Positions 22,978 to 30,798 of a DNA stretch of 36,662 nucleotides are shown here, piece by piece. The stretch is from Clostridia bacterium (lineage in GTDB: Bacteria; Bacillota; Clostridia; Oscillospirales; CAG-272): assembly GCA_017456985.1 (NCBI GenBank), contig JAFTIH010000034.1:1-36662 (forward strand). Reading direction: 5' to 3'. Both the position numbers and the translations under genes were made by a program. A model generated the notes under the pieces. The model saw only the letters and a list, made by a program, of their open reading frames with translations. It was not told the origin of the DNA and did no database searches. The number at the start of each line of letters is the position of its first letter. The stretch's first letter is position 1.

Positions 22978-23134
22978 GTGAAGTTTTCGCTGTCGCGAAA
23001 GTGAAGTTGCTACGCAGTGAAGTTTGTGCTAAGCACAAGTGAAGTTAAGTTTGCCCACTTTGCCAAAGGCAAAACTTCACTATCCGCAGGATAACTTCAC
23101 TTACGAAGTAAACTTCACTTGCCCGCAAGGGCAA
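22978..23134. repeat. Hairpin array C (GTGAAGT word, mirrored)
   Basis: Word and hairpin alternate with almost no spare bases. GTGAAGT occurs at 22978, 23001, 23017 and 23039, and its complement ACTTCAC at 23074, 23094 and 23112. Between them are TTTCGC-tgtc-GCGAAA, TGC-tac-GCA, TTGTGC-taa-GCACAA, TTTGCC-aaa-GGCAAA, TATCC-gca-GGATA, TTAC-gaa-GTAA and TTGCCC-gcaa-GGGCAA. The word turns over at about 23050, so the array is itself an inverted repeat of arrays. The 283-nt gap 22908-23190 holds only this and the terminator. Confidence 0.85.
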
Positions 23135-23190
23135 ACATCGTTTAGCGTGAATACTCCGATAAGAGTATCACGCCAAGGTACCGTGTTTTT

Positions 23191-24099
23191 TTATTTTCCA
23201 TCCCCCGAAGCAAGACTGTTTTGTGCGTTCGAGGGGAGCTTCGCCCGCGCGCGGCGGCGAAATTCGCCCGGGGTCATCCCCTCAGCGCGGCGAAACGCCT
23301 TAAAAAAGAGCACGTGGTCGTGATAGCCGCACTCCTCACCGATCGCGGAGGCAGAGAGGTCCGTCTCCTGCAAAAGCTGCTTGGCGCGCGCGATACGCTT
23401 TTGCGTGACGTATTGCATCGGCGGCGTTCCCATATATTTTTTAAAGATGTGCGAAAGGTAGTATTTGTTGATGCCAAGAGTCGCGCAGATCTGGTCCATT
23501 CCCGTGATCTCGGCAAAATGCTTGGATAGATAATGATGGATGCGTGTAAAAATGGCGTTAGTCACGAACTTCGCCTCGGAAATATTCGCAAGGCGCAAAA
23601 TACCAATGAGGATCAGGCGCGCCCAATACTTCGCCATCAGCTCACTGTACGGCTGGTCGGTCGAAACCTCCTCCACGAGCGAGCGGAAATAAAAGAGGAA
23701 CTTCTCCTCGTCCTTCTTGGTATGTAAGACGGGCGACGCGCTCGCGTCCACCAGATGGTCGGCGGGTAAATTCTCGATCTTAAAATTGGTGATGCCAAAG
23801 AAAGCAAGCTCGAGCCCCGAGTTCGCCGTCGTACGCTCACGATGCACCGTGCTCGGGTTGTAAATGATAAGGTCGCCCTTGCTGATCGGATAGTTGACCC
23901 CCTCGATCGTCACGTCCCCCTCGCCCGCCAGAACGAACAAGATCTCACAAAACGGATGAGCGTGCGGCTTTTCCTCCCAATCACGGATGCGCTCTAACTT
24001 GCCCGCAAACAGACACTTTGTGTCAAGTTTGATCACGTCCACCTTGGAATAAGCCAACTGCCGCTCGGCAATACCGCCCTCGTATGCCTCTGCCTTCAT
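23191..24099 (-). CDS. AraC family transcriptional regulator
   Basis: A 302-residue regulator. The N-terminal cupin domain (about 40-110) has HAHPFCEILFVLAGEGDVTIEG and the YNPSTVHRE segment typical of sugar-sensing AraC members. The C-terminal double HTH has FAEITGMDQICATLGINKYYLSHIFKKYMG and the AIGEECGYHDHVLFFKAFRRAEGMTPGEFRRR signature. The ATG at 24099 is chosen because AAGGAG lies 6 nt upstream; a longer frame would use TTG at 24117. It is divergent from the sugar ABC transporter and is the probable regulator of it. Confidence 0.9.
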   Translation of the reverse strand: MKAEAYEGGIAERQLAYSKVDVIKLDTKCLFAGKLERIRDWEEKPHAHPFCEILFVLAGEGDVTIEGVNYPISKGDLIIYNPSTVHRERTTANSGLELAFFGITNFKIENLPADHLVDASASPVLHTKKDEEKFLFYFRSLVEEVSTDQPYSELMAKYWARLILIGILRLANISEAKFVTNAIFTRIHHYLSKHFAEITGMDQICATLGINKYYLSHIFKKYMGTPPMQYVTQKRIARAKQLLQETDLSASAIGEECGYHDHVLFFKAFRRAEGMTPGEFRRRARAKLPSNAQNSLASGDGK

Positions 24100-24229
24100 A
24101 CGCTCTCCTTCGGACAAAACGATGTCAATTCTTGCTTTTGCTCCACTTTGTTCATTTTGTCCATTTTCTTTTTTTCGGTTATTTTCAAAATGTTCGTTTT
24201 GATAAAAACATTTTCAAAAACCTACCTTA

Positions 24230-24258
24230 ATTATAGCACGCGCGCGCGTAGAATGCAA
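24230..24258 (-). promoter_or_regulatory. Promoter of the AraC-family gene
   Basis: Minus strand TTGCAT, 17-nt spacer, TATAAT. The leader of about 125 nt is AT-rich and holds ATTTTCAAAA at 24181 and 24210, possible binding sites. Confidence 0.65.
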
Positions 24259-24314
24259 GTACCCCGAACAAAAAAGTGTGTCTTTTTTTGCGTTTTATTT
24301 TGTATTTTATGATA

Positions 24315-24343
24315 TTGAAAAGCGTGTCTGTTTTCACTAAAAT
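24315..24343 (+). promoter_or_regulatory. Promoter of the sugar ABC transporter operon
   Basis: TTGAAA, 17-nt spacer, TAAAAT, about 25 nt before the first start codon's leader. No catabolite-response palindrome is evident nearby. Confidence 0.7.
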
Positions 24344-24373
24344 AAAAATAGAAGAACCAAAAGGGGGTATTTT

Positions 24374-25879
24374 ATGTCGCAAGAAAAGCTGCTCGAAATG
24401 CAAGGCATCCACAAGCGCTTCCACGGCGTACACGCGTTAAAGGGTGTCAATTTCGATTTGAATTGCGGTGAAGTACACGCACTGGTCGGTGAGAACGGTG
24501 CGGGAAAATCCACCCTGATGAAGGTGCTTACGGGCATTCACCAGGCTGACGAGGGAACGATTACATATCTCGGCAATCCCTACGCCGTCAAGAACATCGG
24601 TGAAGCACAGGCGCTTGGCATCAGTATGATCCACCAGGAATTAAATATGATGAACGACCTGACGGTAGCGCAGAACATCTACATCGGCAGAGAGCCGATG
24701 CAAGGCGGCGCCTTCATCCGCGACGGGGAGATGATCAAGGCGGCAGAGGCGCTGTTTGCGCACATCGGCATCCGCATTGACCCGCGCGTGAAGCTCGGAT
24801 CCTTAACGGTCGGTAAGCAGCAGATGGTCGAGATCGCGAAAGCCATCTCGCGTGACGCGAAGCTTCTGATCCTCGACGAGCCGACGGCGGCACTTACGCT
24901 GGCGGAGATCGAGGAGCTCTTCCGCATTATGGGCGAGCTGAAGGAAAAGGGCATCGGCATGGTCTATATCTCGCACCGTATGGACGAGATCAAGCGCATC
25001 TCCGACCGCATCACGGTCATGCGCGACGGTGAGTACGTCGGCACGGTGAACACCGCCGAGGTCACCAAGGATGAGATCATCCAGATGATGATCGGTCGCG
25101 TGGTCTATGAGGACCCCAAGACGCACAGCGAGGTCGCGCCCGATGCGCCCGTGGTGCTGGAGGTCAAGAACCTGTCGAGCGGCAGAACGATCCGTGACGT
25201 ATCCTTTACCCTTCGCCGCGGCGAGATCCTGGGCTTCTCGGGTCTGATGGGCGCGGGAAGAACGGAGGTGGCGCGCGCCATCTTCGGTGCAGACCGCTTC
25301 GATAGCGGTGAGATCTACGTAAACGGTGAGAAGGTGGATATCCACTCCCCCGAGGACGCGATCCGCCACGGCATCGGCTATCTCTCCGAGGACAGAAAGC
25401 AATTCGGCTTAATGCTTCTCAAATCGGTCGCCGAGAACACGGCGATCGCCTCGATGGAGCGCTACGTCAAGGGCGGGCTCATCAGCGATAAAGCGCTGAA
25501 GGAGGAGGCGGCGATCTACAACGCCAAGCTCCGCACCAAGACTCCCTCGATGGATCAGGCGCTCAAAAACCTCTCGGGCGGTAACCAGCAAAAGGTTATC
25601 ATCGCAAGATGGCTCATCCGAAACAGTGATATTCTGATCTTCGACGAGCCGACGCGCGGTATCGACGTCGGTGCCAAGAGCGAGATCTACGCGCTGATGA
25701 ACGAGCTCTCCAAGCAGGGCAAGTCCATCATCATGATCTCCTCGGAGCTGGTCGAGGTCCTTCGTATGTCCGACCGCGTGCTGGTAATGTGCGAGGGCAG
25801 AAAGACGGGAGAGCTTGATATTTCCGAGGCAAACCAGGAAAACATTATGCAACTTGCTACGATGCGAGAGGAGAATTAA
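24374..25879 (+). CDS. Sugar ABC transporter ATP-binding protein (RbsA/MglA family)
   Basis: A 501-residue tandem ATPase that powers uptake of monosaccharides through a CUT2 transporter. The first cassette has Walker A GENGAGKSTLMK (about 38-49) and Walker B LLILDEPTAALT (about 162-173). The second, degenerate as usual for the family, has GLMGAGRTEVAR (about 292-303), LSGGNQQK and FDEPTRGIDVGAKSE. The length is standard. It is the first gene of a three-gene operon; the permease starts 3 nt after its stop. AAGGGGG precedes the ATG. Confidence 0.95.
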   Translation: MSQEKLLEMQGIHKRFHGVHALKGVNFDLNCGEVHALVGENGAGKSTLMKVLTGIHQADEGTITYLGNPYAVKNIGEAQALGISMIHQELNMMNDLTVAQNIYIGREPMQGGAFIRDGEMIKAAEALFAHIGIRIDPRVKLGSLTVGKQQMVEIAKAISRDAKLLILDEPTAALTLAEIEELFRIMGELKEKGIGMVYISHRMDEIKRISDRITVMRDGEYVGTVNTAEVTKDEIIQMMIGRVVYEDPKTHSEVAPDAPVVLEVKNLSSGRTIRDVSFTLRRGEILGFSGLMGAGRTEVARAIFGADRFDSGEIYVNGEKVDIHSPEDAIRHGIGYLSEDRKQFGLMLLKSVAENTAIASMERYVKGGLISDKALKEEAAIYNAKLRTKTPSMDQALKNLSGGNQQKVIIARWLIRNSDILIFDEPTRGIDVGAKSEIYALMNELSKQGKSIIMISSELVEVLRMSDRVLVMCEGRKTGELDISEANQENIMQLATMREEN

Positions 25880-25882
25880 CGT

Positions 25883-27145
25883 ATGAACAATCCGAACAAG
25901 TACGGCGCACCGCTTAACCTGCGCGGACGTCTCCGTCAGACGACGGTCAAGGCAGGCAACTACGTAAAGACCAACGGCAAGCAGAACATCGTCATCATCG
26001 CGGCGACGCTCATTCTGTTCGCACTCTTCACCCTGATCAACAGTAACTTCGCGGGCCCCGCCAACCTGCTCGTGCTCAGCAAGTCGCTCGTTCCCTACGC
26101 CATCATGGCACTGGGCGTTACCTTCGTTATCGCAACGGGCGGCATCGACCTGTCGATCGGTACGGTCTGTATCGGCTCGGCAGTGCTCGCAGGCGCGATC
26201 TGCAACACGACGGTCACCGTCACCGGCGGTCTTTGGCTGACCATCCCGCTGATCATCATCTTCGGTCTTGCCTTCGGTCTGCTCAACGGCGTGCTGATCG
26301 CAAAGTGCAAAATCCCGCCCTTCATCGCAACGCTCGGCACGATGCTGCTCTCCCGCGGTCTGACCGCCGTGATCGCGCAGATCATCACCGAGAAGTCCTC
26401 TGCGATCAAGTACCCCACCACGGGCTGGTTCCAGAGCGTATTCTCCAGTCTCGGCGGCTTCCCTATCGGTCTTGTCTGGGTTCTGGTGCTCACCGTCATT
26501 TGTATGATCGTGATGTATAAGACCCGCACGGGCAGATACATTCTCGCCATCGGCTCCAACGAAGAAGCAACCCGCCTTTCGGGTATCAATGTGGACCGCT
26601 ACAAGATCATCGCTTACGCTATCTGCGGTCTGTTCTCGGGTATGGCGGCACTGTTCTGGACGGCAGCAAACCCCTCGCTGACGCTCGCATCGGGCAACGG
26701 TATGGAGCTTGACGCCATCGCAGGCGTTTACATCGGCGGCACGAGCACCACGGGTGGCTTTGCTTCCGTAGCAGGTACCATCTTCGGCTCGCTCATCCTC
26801 GTCGTCATCCGTCAGGGTCTGAACTTTGCCCTGATGGAGTTCGGCAGCACGCTTTCCGCTACCTTTATTACGTATGCAGTCACGGGTGTCATCGTCGTCG
26901 GCGCCGTACTGCTTGACGTCTTCAAGAAGAAGGCAGCCGCAAAGGTCAAGATCGAAACGCCCGCCGAAAAGCTTAAGAAGTCTATTAAGGAAGAGATCGA
27001 AGCGCTGCGCACCGAGCAGGACTACGCGCTCTCCGCAAAGGGCAACGCAGAGGCGGAAGCCCGCGCAAAGGAGATTGGCGCAGAGATCGCCGCTCTGAAA
27101 GCGCGCTTGGCTACCGAGCTTCCCGCACTGAAAGCTCAGAAGTGA
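25883..27145 (+). CDS. Sugar ABC transporter permease (RbsC/MglC family), extended C-terminus
   Basis: A 420-residue CUT2 permease with about ten hydrophobic segments. GVTFVIATGGIDLSIGTV (about 73-90) and the GGTSTTGGFASVAGTIFGSL block near 288 are family signatures. The core ends near residue 345. The remaining 75 residues are an unusual Lys/Glu/Ala-rich, probably coiled-coil cytoplasmic tail (KKKAAAKVKIETPAEKLKKS onward). Typical RbsC is about 320 residues. GAGGAGAAT, inside the end of the ATPase gene, is the ribosome site. Confidence 0.93.
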   Translation: MNNPNKYGAPLNLRGRLRQTTVKAGNYVKTNGKQNIVIIAATLILFALFTLINSNFAGPANLLVLSKSLVPYAIMALGVTFVIATGGIDLSIGTVCIGSAVLAGAICNTTVTVTGGLWLTIPLIIIFGLAFGLLNGVLIAKCKIPPFIATLGTMLLSRGLTAVIAQIITEKSSAIKYPTTGWFQSVFSSLGGFPIGLVWVLVLTVICMIVMYKTRTGRYILAIGSNEEATRLSGINVDRYKIIAYAICGLFSGMAALFWTAANPSLTLASGNGMELDAIAGVYIGGTSTTGGFASVAGTIFGSLILVVIRQGLNFALMEFGSTLSATFITYAVTGVIVVGAVLLDVFKKKAAAKVKIETPAEKLKKSIKEEIEALRTEQDYALSAKGNAEAEARAKEIGAEIAALKARLATELPALKAQK

Positions 27146-27210
27146 TCTTCAAGATCGGGGCGGCGGACCCGCCCCCACCAAAACCGTATAAAAACCGTGA
27201 AACACGGCTT
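27144..27210 (+). promoter_or_regulatory. Intercistronic hairpins before the binding-protein gene
   Basis: A GATCTTCAAGATC palindrome (27144-27156), a GGGGCGG / CCGCCCC stem (27157-27175) and CCGTG-aaa-CACGG followed by CTTTTAT (27195-27213). Hairpins between the permease and the binding protein are often mRNA-stabilising or attenuating and raise the amount of binding protein. Confidence 0.5.
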
Positions 27211-27239
27211 TTATAAAATAAAAAATTTGGAGGACCATT

Positions 27240-28262
27240 ATGAAACGATTCACCAAAGTTATCGCACTTGTTCTCGCATTCGTGTTCTGCCTCGGCTTGC
27301 TTGCATCCTGCGGCGGCACGGAAGAAAAGACCATCGCCGTTGTTGCGAAGGGTGAGACCCACGCATTCTGGCAGGCAGTAAAGGCCGGCGCAGAGGCAGC
27401 AGGCGAAAAGTACGGCTACAAAGTCACCTTCCGCGGCCCCACCGCTGAGAGTGAAGAGTACGTTGGCACGCAGAGAGAAATGCTTCAGGCAGCCCTCAAC
27501 AACAAGAACGTTAAGGCAGTCGTTCTGGCTACCATCGGTCTTGGCTTTACCGACGAGCTGACCTCCGCATTCGACAGAAACATTCCGATCGTTGAGTTCG
27601 ATAGCGGTCTGTACAACAACGGCGCCGACATCGCAGCGGGCAAGGACCCCACCGTCGGTAGCGTTGCAACCGACAACAAGGCAGCAGCTGCTGTCGTTGC
27701 TGAGAACTTCTACGCATACCTCAAAGCACAGAACGTTCTGGCTGACGGCTACAAGATCGGTATCATCCAGCACGACTCCACCTCTACGGGTATCGACCGC
27801 GCAGGCGGCTTCAAGGAGAAGATCGAGGCTCTCGCTACGGCTGACGGTTACGACCTTGACATCAACGTTCAGGTTAAGACCAACACCACGGGCGACTACA
27901 AGCTGGGTCTGACCGCTCTGAAGGAGTGGGGTGCCGCTTCCATCTTCATGACCAACGAGGGTGTTGTTAACGAAGTATTCCCCGAGGTTTCCAGCGACAA
28001 GGATACCTATAAGAACATCCTGTTCTGCGGCTTCGACGCAGGCACCAACCAGTACAACTGGATGAAGGACGGCGGCGCAAACTACGCGCTCCTCGTCGGC
28101 TCCGTTGCACAGGACTCCTACAACATCGGTTACAAGGCTGTTGAGCTCGCTGCAAAGAAGCTCGCAGGCGAGAACGTTTCCGACGTTGGTATCGCAGGTG
28201 TTTGGTACAACAAGGACAACATCGACGAGCAGAAGGAAAAGAACATCTTCTACATGGGTTAA
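27240..28262 (+). CDS. Sugar ABC transporter substrate-binding lipoprotein (RbsB/MglB-like)
   Basis: A 340-residue type I periplasmic-binding protein anchored to the membrane. The signal peptide ends in LASCGG (Cys about residue 22). The mature part opens with KTIAVVAKGETHAFWQAVKAGAEAAGEKY, a typical first strand and helix, and has VKAVVLATIG and VEFDSGL segments that line the sugar pocket. Binding to ribose, galactose, xylose or another sugar cannot be decided by sight. GGAGG precedes the ATG. It is the last gene of the operon and closes in a strong terminator. Confidence 0.92.
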   Translation: MKRFTKVIALVLAFVFCLGLLASCGGTEEKTIAVVAKGETHAFWQAVKAGAEAAGEKYGYKVTFRGPTAESEEYVGTQREMLQAALNNKNVKAVVLATIGLGFTDELTSAFDRNIPIVEFDSGLYNNGADIAAGKDPTVGSVATDNKAAAAVVAENFYAYLKAQNVLADGYKIGIIQHDSTSTGIDRAGGFKEKIEALATADGYDLDINVQVKTNTTGDYKLGLTALKEWGAASIFMTNEGVVNEVFPEVSSDKDTYKNILFCGFDAGTNQYNWMKDGGANYALLVGSVAQDSYNIGYKAVELAAKKLAGENVSDVGIAGVWYNKDNIDEQKEKNIFYMG

Positions 28263-28265
28263 TTT

Positions 28266-28302
28266 TAAAAAAGAACGGTTCCTTCGGGAACCGTTCTTTT
28301 TT
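28266..28302. terminator. Terminator of the sugar ABC operon
   Basis: AAGAACGGTTCC-ttcg-GGAACCGTTCTT, with A and T runs on the two sides and a UUCG tetraloop. Confidence 0.95.
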
Positions 28303-28306
28303 AATC

Positions 28307-28475
28307 AACGCCGCAGGCGTTGTATGGAACCACGCGCCGCGCGCGTGTATGGCATCCGCCGAACGGCGGTATGGAACCACGGCTTTGCCGTGTATAACGC
28401 CTCCCTCCGTCACGCTGACGCGTGCCACCTCCCTCAAGGTTGGAGGCTTTTTTCAGCAGGCGTTGTATGGCATCC
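28307..28475. repeat. Hairpin array D (TATGGaac/TATGGcat word)
   Basis: Hairpins AACGCC-gca-GGCGTT (28307-28321), CACGCGC-cgc-GCGCGTG (28331-28347), CCGCCG-aa-CGGCGG (28356-28369), CACGGC-ttt-GCCGTG (28378-28392) and CGTCA-cgc-TGACG (28408-28420), plus a longer terminator-like stem near 28429-28450. The word TATGGAAC or TATGGCAT occurs at 28323, 28348, 28370 and 28465, all in one orientation, with a changed copy TATAAC at 28393. The array ends 10 nt before the toxin-antitoxin promoter. Confidence 0.7.
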
Positions 28476-28484
28476 GCCTGTCTC

Positions 28485-28513
28485 TTGACAAACCGTCGCT
28501 TTTGCAGTATAAT
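28485..28513 (+). promoter_or_regulatory. Consensus promoter of the Doc toxin-antitoxin operon
   Basis: TTGACA, 17-nt spacer, TATAAT, an exact match at both hexamers. Confidence 0.9.
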
Positions 28514-28549
28514 ATCAGTAAAAAGACTCTCGTTTGAAAGGAGCACGCC

Positions 28550-28678
28550 GTGGAACCGTTTATCCCCCAAAACCAAACCCCTTCCCAAGCCGAAGCCGTC
28601 ACCACGGAAGAGGCTTTTGCCAAAGCAAGCGAGATCCTTGACGCGTACCGCGAGGACTTCGAGGAGCTTGCCAAATGA
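28550..28678 (+). CDS. Putative antitoxin of the Doc pair, 42 residues
   Basis: Starts with GTG at 28550 after a strong AAAGGAG site. The protein is 42 residues; its C-terminal helix ASEILDAYREDFEELAK is of the kind by which Phd-type antitoxins cover the Doc active site. It lacks the Phd DNA-binding domain, so it cannot autoregulate alone. The stop overlaps the Doc start (ATGA). Too short for standard gene tables. The assignment rests on position, coupling and the terminal helix. Confidence 0.7.
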   Translation: MEPFIPQNQTPSQAEAVTTEEAFAKASEILDAYREDFEELAK

Positions 28679-29052
28679 GCGCGCGGCTGACGAAGGACGC
28701 CGTTCTCGCGATCCACGCGATGCTGTGCGAGCAAACGGGCGGCTTGGACGGATTACGCGACGCGGCGCTCCTTGAAAGCGCGCTCGGTGCGGCGTACGCG
28801 ACCTTCGGCGGAGAAGAGCTTTACCCCACCCCCGAGGAAAAGGCAGCGCGTCTGGGCTACTCGCTCATCGCCAACCACGCCTTCGCGGACGGCAACAAGC
28901 GCATCGGAATGCTCGCCCTCCTCACGCTGCTTGCGCTCTCGGGCGCACCCATTCATCCCCCGAAGGGCGAGGTCGCGCGCGTGGGGCTCGCCGCCGCGGG
29001 CGGCAAAATGGATTATGAGGCGCTGCTTGCGTGGATCCGCGCGTATCGCTGA
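28675..29052 (+). CDS. Doc family (Fic fold) toxin
   Basis: A 125-residue death-on-curing toxin. The active-site loop HAFADGNKRIG (H68 to R76) matches the HxFxDGNKR motif. In the Doc group this loop phosphorylates elongation factor Tu and stops translation, while canonical Fic proteins AMPylate. LRDAALLESALGAAYATFGG is the typical early helix. The protein is complete. It is translated by coupling to the 42-residue antitoxin gene. By its position in an intergenic repeat area it may be an acquired module. Confidence 0.9.
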   Translation: MSARLTKDAVLAIHAMLCEQTGGLDGLRDAALLESALGAAYATFGGEELYPTPEEKAARLGYSLIANHAFADGNKRIGMLALLTLLALSGAPIHPPKGEVARVGLAAAGGKMDYEALLAWIRAYR

Positions 29053-29081
29053 CGGTAACGCACCCCCGCTTTGCAAATGCA

Positions 29082-29140
29082 AAAAACCGATGCAAATGCG
29101 TGTTCTCCTAAACGGAGAACACGCATTTGCATCGGTTTTT
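29082..29140. terminator. 27-bp perfect inverted repeat, probable bidirectional terminator
   Basis: Positions 29082-29108 pair without error with 29114-29140 around a TAAAC loop. Outer A5 and T5 runs give a terminator form in both directions, for the convergent doc and mscS genes. The stem is unusually long and perfect. The half-sequence TGCAAATGC also occurs once more at 29072. Confidence 0.85.
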
Positions 29141-29151
29141 AAGTAATAAAA

Positions 29152-29973
29152 TTATTTGTCCGACTTGACGTGAACGTCCAGCTGATCGAAGGGGATCTCG
29201 ATGCCGTTCTCATCGAAGGCACGCTTCACGCCCTCCATCAAATCAAAATAAACCGTCCAATAATCTGCCGATTTGGTCCAAACGCGCGCCTTGATCTGAA
29301 TGGCAGACGCACCGTGCGCCCCCATACGGACGAAAATGTCCTTGTCCTTTAAGACCAGCGCGTGGTCCTCGGCAAGCTTGCGAACGATCGCCTGCGCCTT
29401 CTCGAAATCGGCGTCGTACGCGATGGAAAATTCCATATCCACACGGCGCTCGCCCCGTTCGGAATAGTTGATGATCGTGCCGCTCGAAAGCGCGCCGTTG
29501 GGGAGGTAGATGACCTTATTGTCACCCGTGATGACCTTGGTCGCCGTAATGTGAATATCCGCGACCGTTCCCGAAACGCCCTGCGCCTCGATAAAATCGT
29601 CCACCTTGAAGGGACGGGTCACAAGGATCAACACGCCGCCCGCCAGGTTGGAGAGCGCGCCGTTTACGGCAAGACCTACGCAAACGCCAAGAGAAGCGAT
29701 CAAGGCGGTGATGCCGCTCGTATCGATGCCAACGAAGCCGATCATACAAACGCCGATCAGGCATTTGAGCACGATCTTCAACACGTAAACCAGGGTTTTT
29801 AATATCGTTTTATCCACGTTTTTCTTTTTTCCGCTCTTTTCGATCTTACGGCAGACCCAGTTAACGATCTTAAAGGAAACGAAAATGATAAGAAGAGCCA
29901 CGATGACACGGACGCCCGTATGAGTCGCCCAATTCCAAAGGTTGTCAAGAAGGTTGCGAAGTTTTTCCGGCAT
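29152..29973 (-). CDS. Small-conductance mechanosensitive channel, MscS family
   Basis: A 273-residue MscS-type channel. Three hydrophobic segments precede the pore helix ALIASLGVCVGLAVNGALSNLAGGVLI (about 89-115), with its Gly/Ala packing face. The beta domain starts at RPFKVDDFIEAQGVSGTV, and NKVIYLPNGALSSGTIINYS is the conserved loop. The C-terminal alpha/beta domain ends IEIPFDQLDVHVK. It relieves osmotic down-shock. A perfect-spaced promoter lies upstream (30029-30057). AGGAGG lies 10 nt before the ATG. Confidence 0.93.
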   Translation of the reverse strand: MPEKLRNLLDNLWNWATHTGVRVIVALLIIFVSFKIVNWVCRKIEKSGKKKNVDKTILKTLVYVLKIVLKCLIGVCMIGFVGIDTSGITALIASLGVCVGLAVNGALSNLAGGVLILVTRPFKVDDFIEAQGVSGTVADIHITATKVITGDNKVIYLPNGALSSGTIINYSERGERRVDMEFSIAYDADFEKAQAIVRKLAEDHALVLKDKDIFVRMGAHGASAIQIKARVWTKSADYWTVYFDLMEGVKRAFDENGIEIPFDQLDVHVKSDK

Positions 29974-30028
29974 AATAAGGAAGCCTCCTTAAAACTGATA
30001 TATTTGCAAACGCGTTGCATCAAAAAGC

Positions 30029-30057
30029 AGTGTAGCACAAAGCGCGCTTTTTTTCAA
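30029..30057 (-). promoter_or_regulatory. Promoter of the mscS-type gene
   Basis: Minus strand TTGAAA, 17-nt spacer, TACACT. Confidence 0.6.
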
Positions 30058-30106
30058 GTGAATTTTGTAAATTTTCATTTTAATGCAAAGCAATCGTCAA
30101 AATCTC

Positions 30107-30134
30107 TTGCGTTTTTTCCAAAATTATGTATAAT
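30107..30134 (+). promoter_or_regulatory. Promoter of the fucose mutarotase gene
   Basis: TTGCGT, 16-nt spacer, TATAAT. Confidence 0.6.
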
Positions 30135-30191
30135 AAGTATGGAAACGTTCTCCCAAAGGGCGAGCCGTTATTACATCAAAAGAGGTGCGTT

Positions 30192-30635
30192 ATGTTAAAA
30201 GGAATTCCGAAAATTCTCTCCCCCGAGCTTCTCAAAGCGCTTTGCGAGATGGGTCACAGCGACCGTCTTTGCATCGCAGACGGCAACTTCCCTGCCGAAT
30301 CGATGGGCAAGAATGCCATCGTTATCCGCATGGACGGACACGGCATACCCGAAATTCTCGACGCCATTCTCTCCGTGTTCCCTCTTGACACCTACGTTGA
30401 AAAGCCCGCCGTCTTAATGCAGCTGATGGATCGCGACGTGGGCAAGGTACAAACCCCCATTTGGGACACCTACGCCGAGATCGTCGCCAAGCACGACGCG
30501 CGCGGCAAGGATGCCATCGGCAACATCGACCGCTTTGATTTTTATGAGGAAGCCAAAAAGTGCTACCTCATCATCGCGACAAGCGAAGGCGCCATTTACG
30601 CCAACGTGATGCTCCAAAAGGGCGTTATCGCATAA
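30192..30635 (+). CDS. fucU: L-fucose mutarotase / RbsD family
   Basis: A 147-residue protein of the RbsD/FucU family, which interconverts sugar anomers. MLKGIPKILSPELLKALCEMGHSD (1-24) is nearly the FucU family N-terminus, with the His at 22 expected to take part in catalysis, and ADGNFPAES follows. The VEKPAVLMQLMDRD and YANVMLQKGV segments support FucU rather than RbsD. The start at 30192 is chosen for the AAAGAGGTG site and the family N-terminus, rather than the longer frame to 30126. It is single-gene; no fucose pathway lies nearby. Confidence 0.9.
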   Translation: MLKGIPKILSPELLKALCEMGHSDRLCIADGNFPAESMGKNAIVIRMDGHGIPEILDAILSVFPLDTYVEKPAVLMQLMDRDVGKVQTPIWDTYAEIVAKHDARGKDAIGNIDRFDFYEEAKKCYLIIATSEGAIYANVMLQKGVIA

Positions 30636-30730
30636 GCTTTTGCGTGAGGAAGCAAGCCGTGGCGGATCGTTAAGCCCCCGACGGCTTGCCGTTTGCCTTG
30701 CGACGCATAAAACGCGCCGCATCCATACAA

Positions 30731-30791
30731 AAAAAGAGCACCCTGTGACGTACCTGCTGTAAAGCGGGCATGGCACAAGGTGCTCTTTTTA
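30731..30791. terminator. Bidirectional terminator between fucU and the PLP enzyme
   Basis: AAAAAGAGCACC and GGTGCTCTTTTT form the outer stem, with TGTG/CACA and CCTGC/GCGGG inside. The flanks ATCCATA and TATGGAT add further pairing. Confidence 0.75.
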
Positions 30792-30798
30792 TATGGAT

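Noticed and set aside
22978-23134. CRISPR array
   Set aside because: The repeated word is only 7 nt, the intervening sequences are palindromes of 9-16 nt, the word inverts midway and no cas gene is present.
28202-28588. Open frames in the 28.2-28.6 kb interval on both strands
   Set aside because: They are translations of the hairpin array and terminator and have no consistent start signal.
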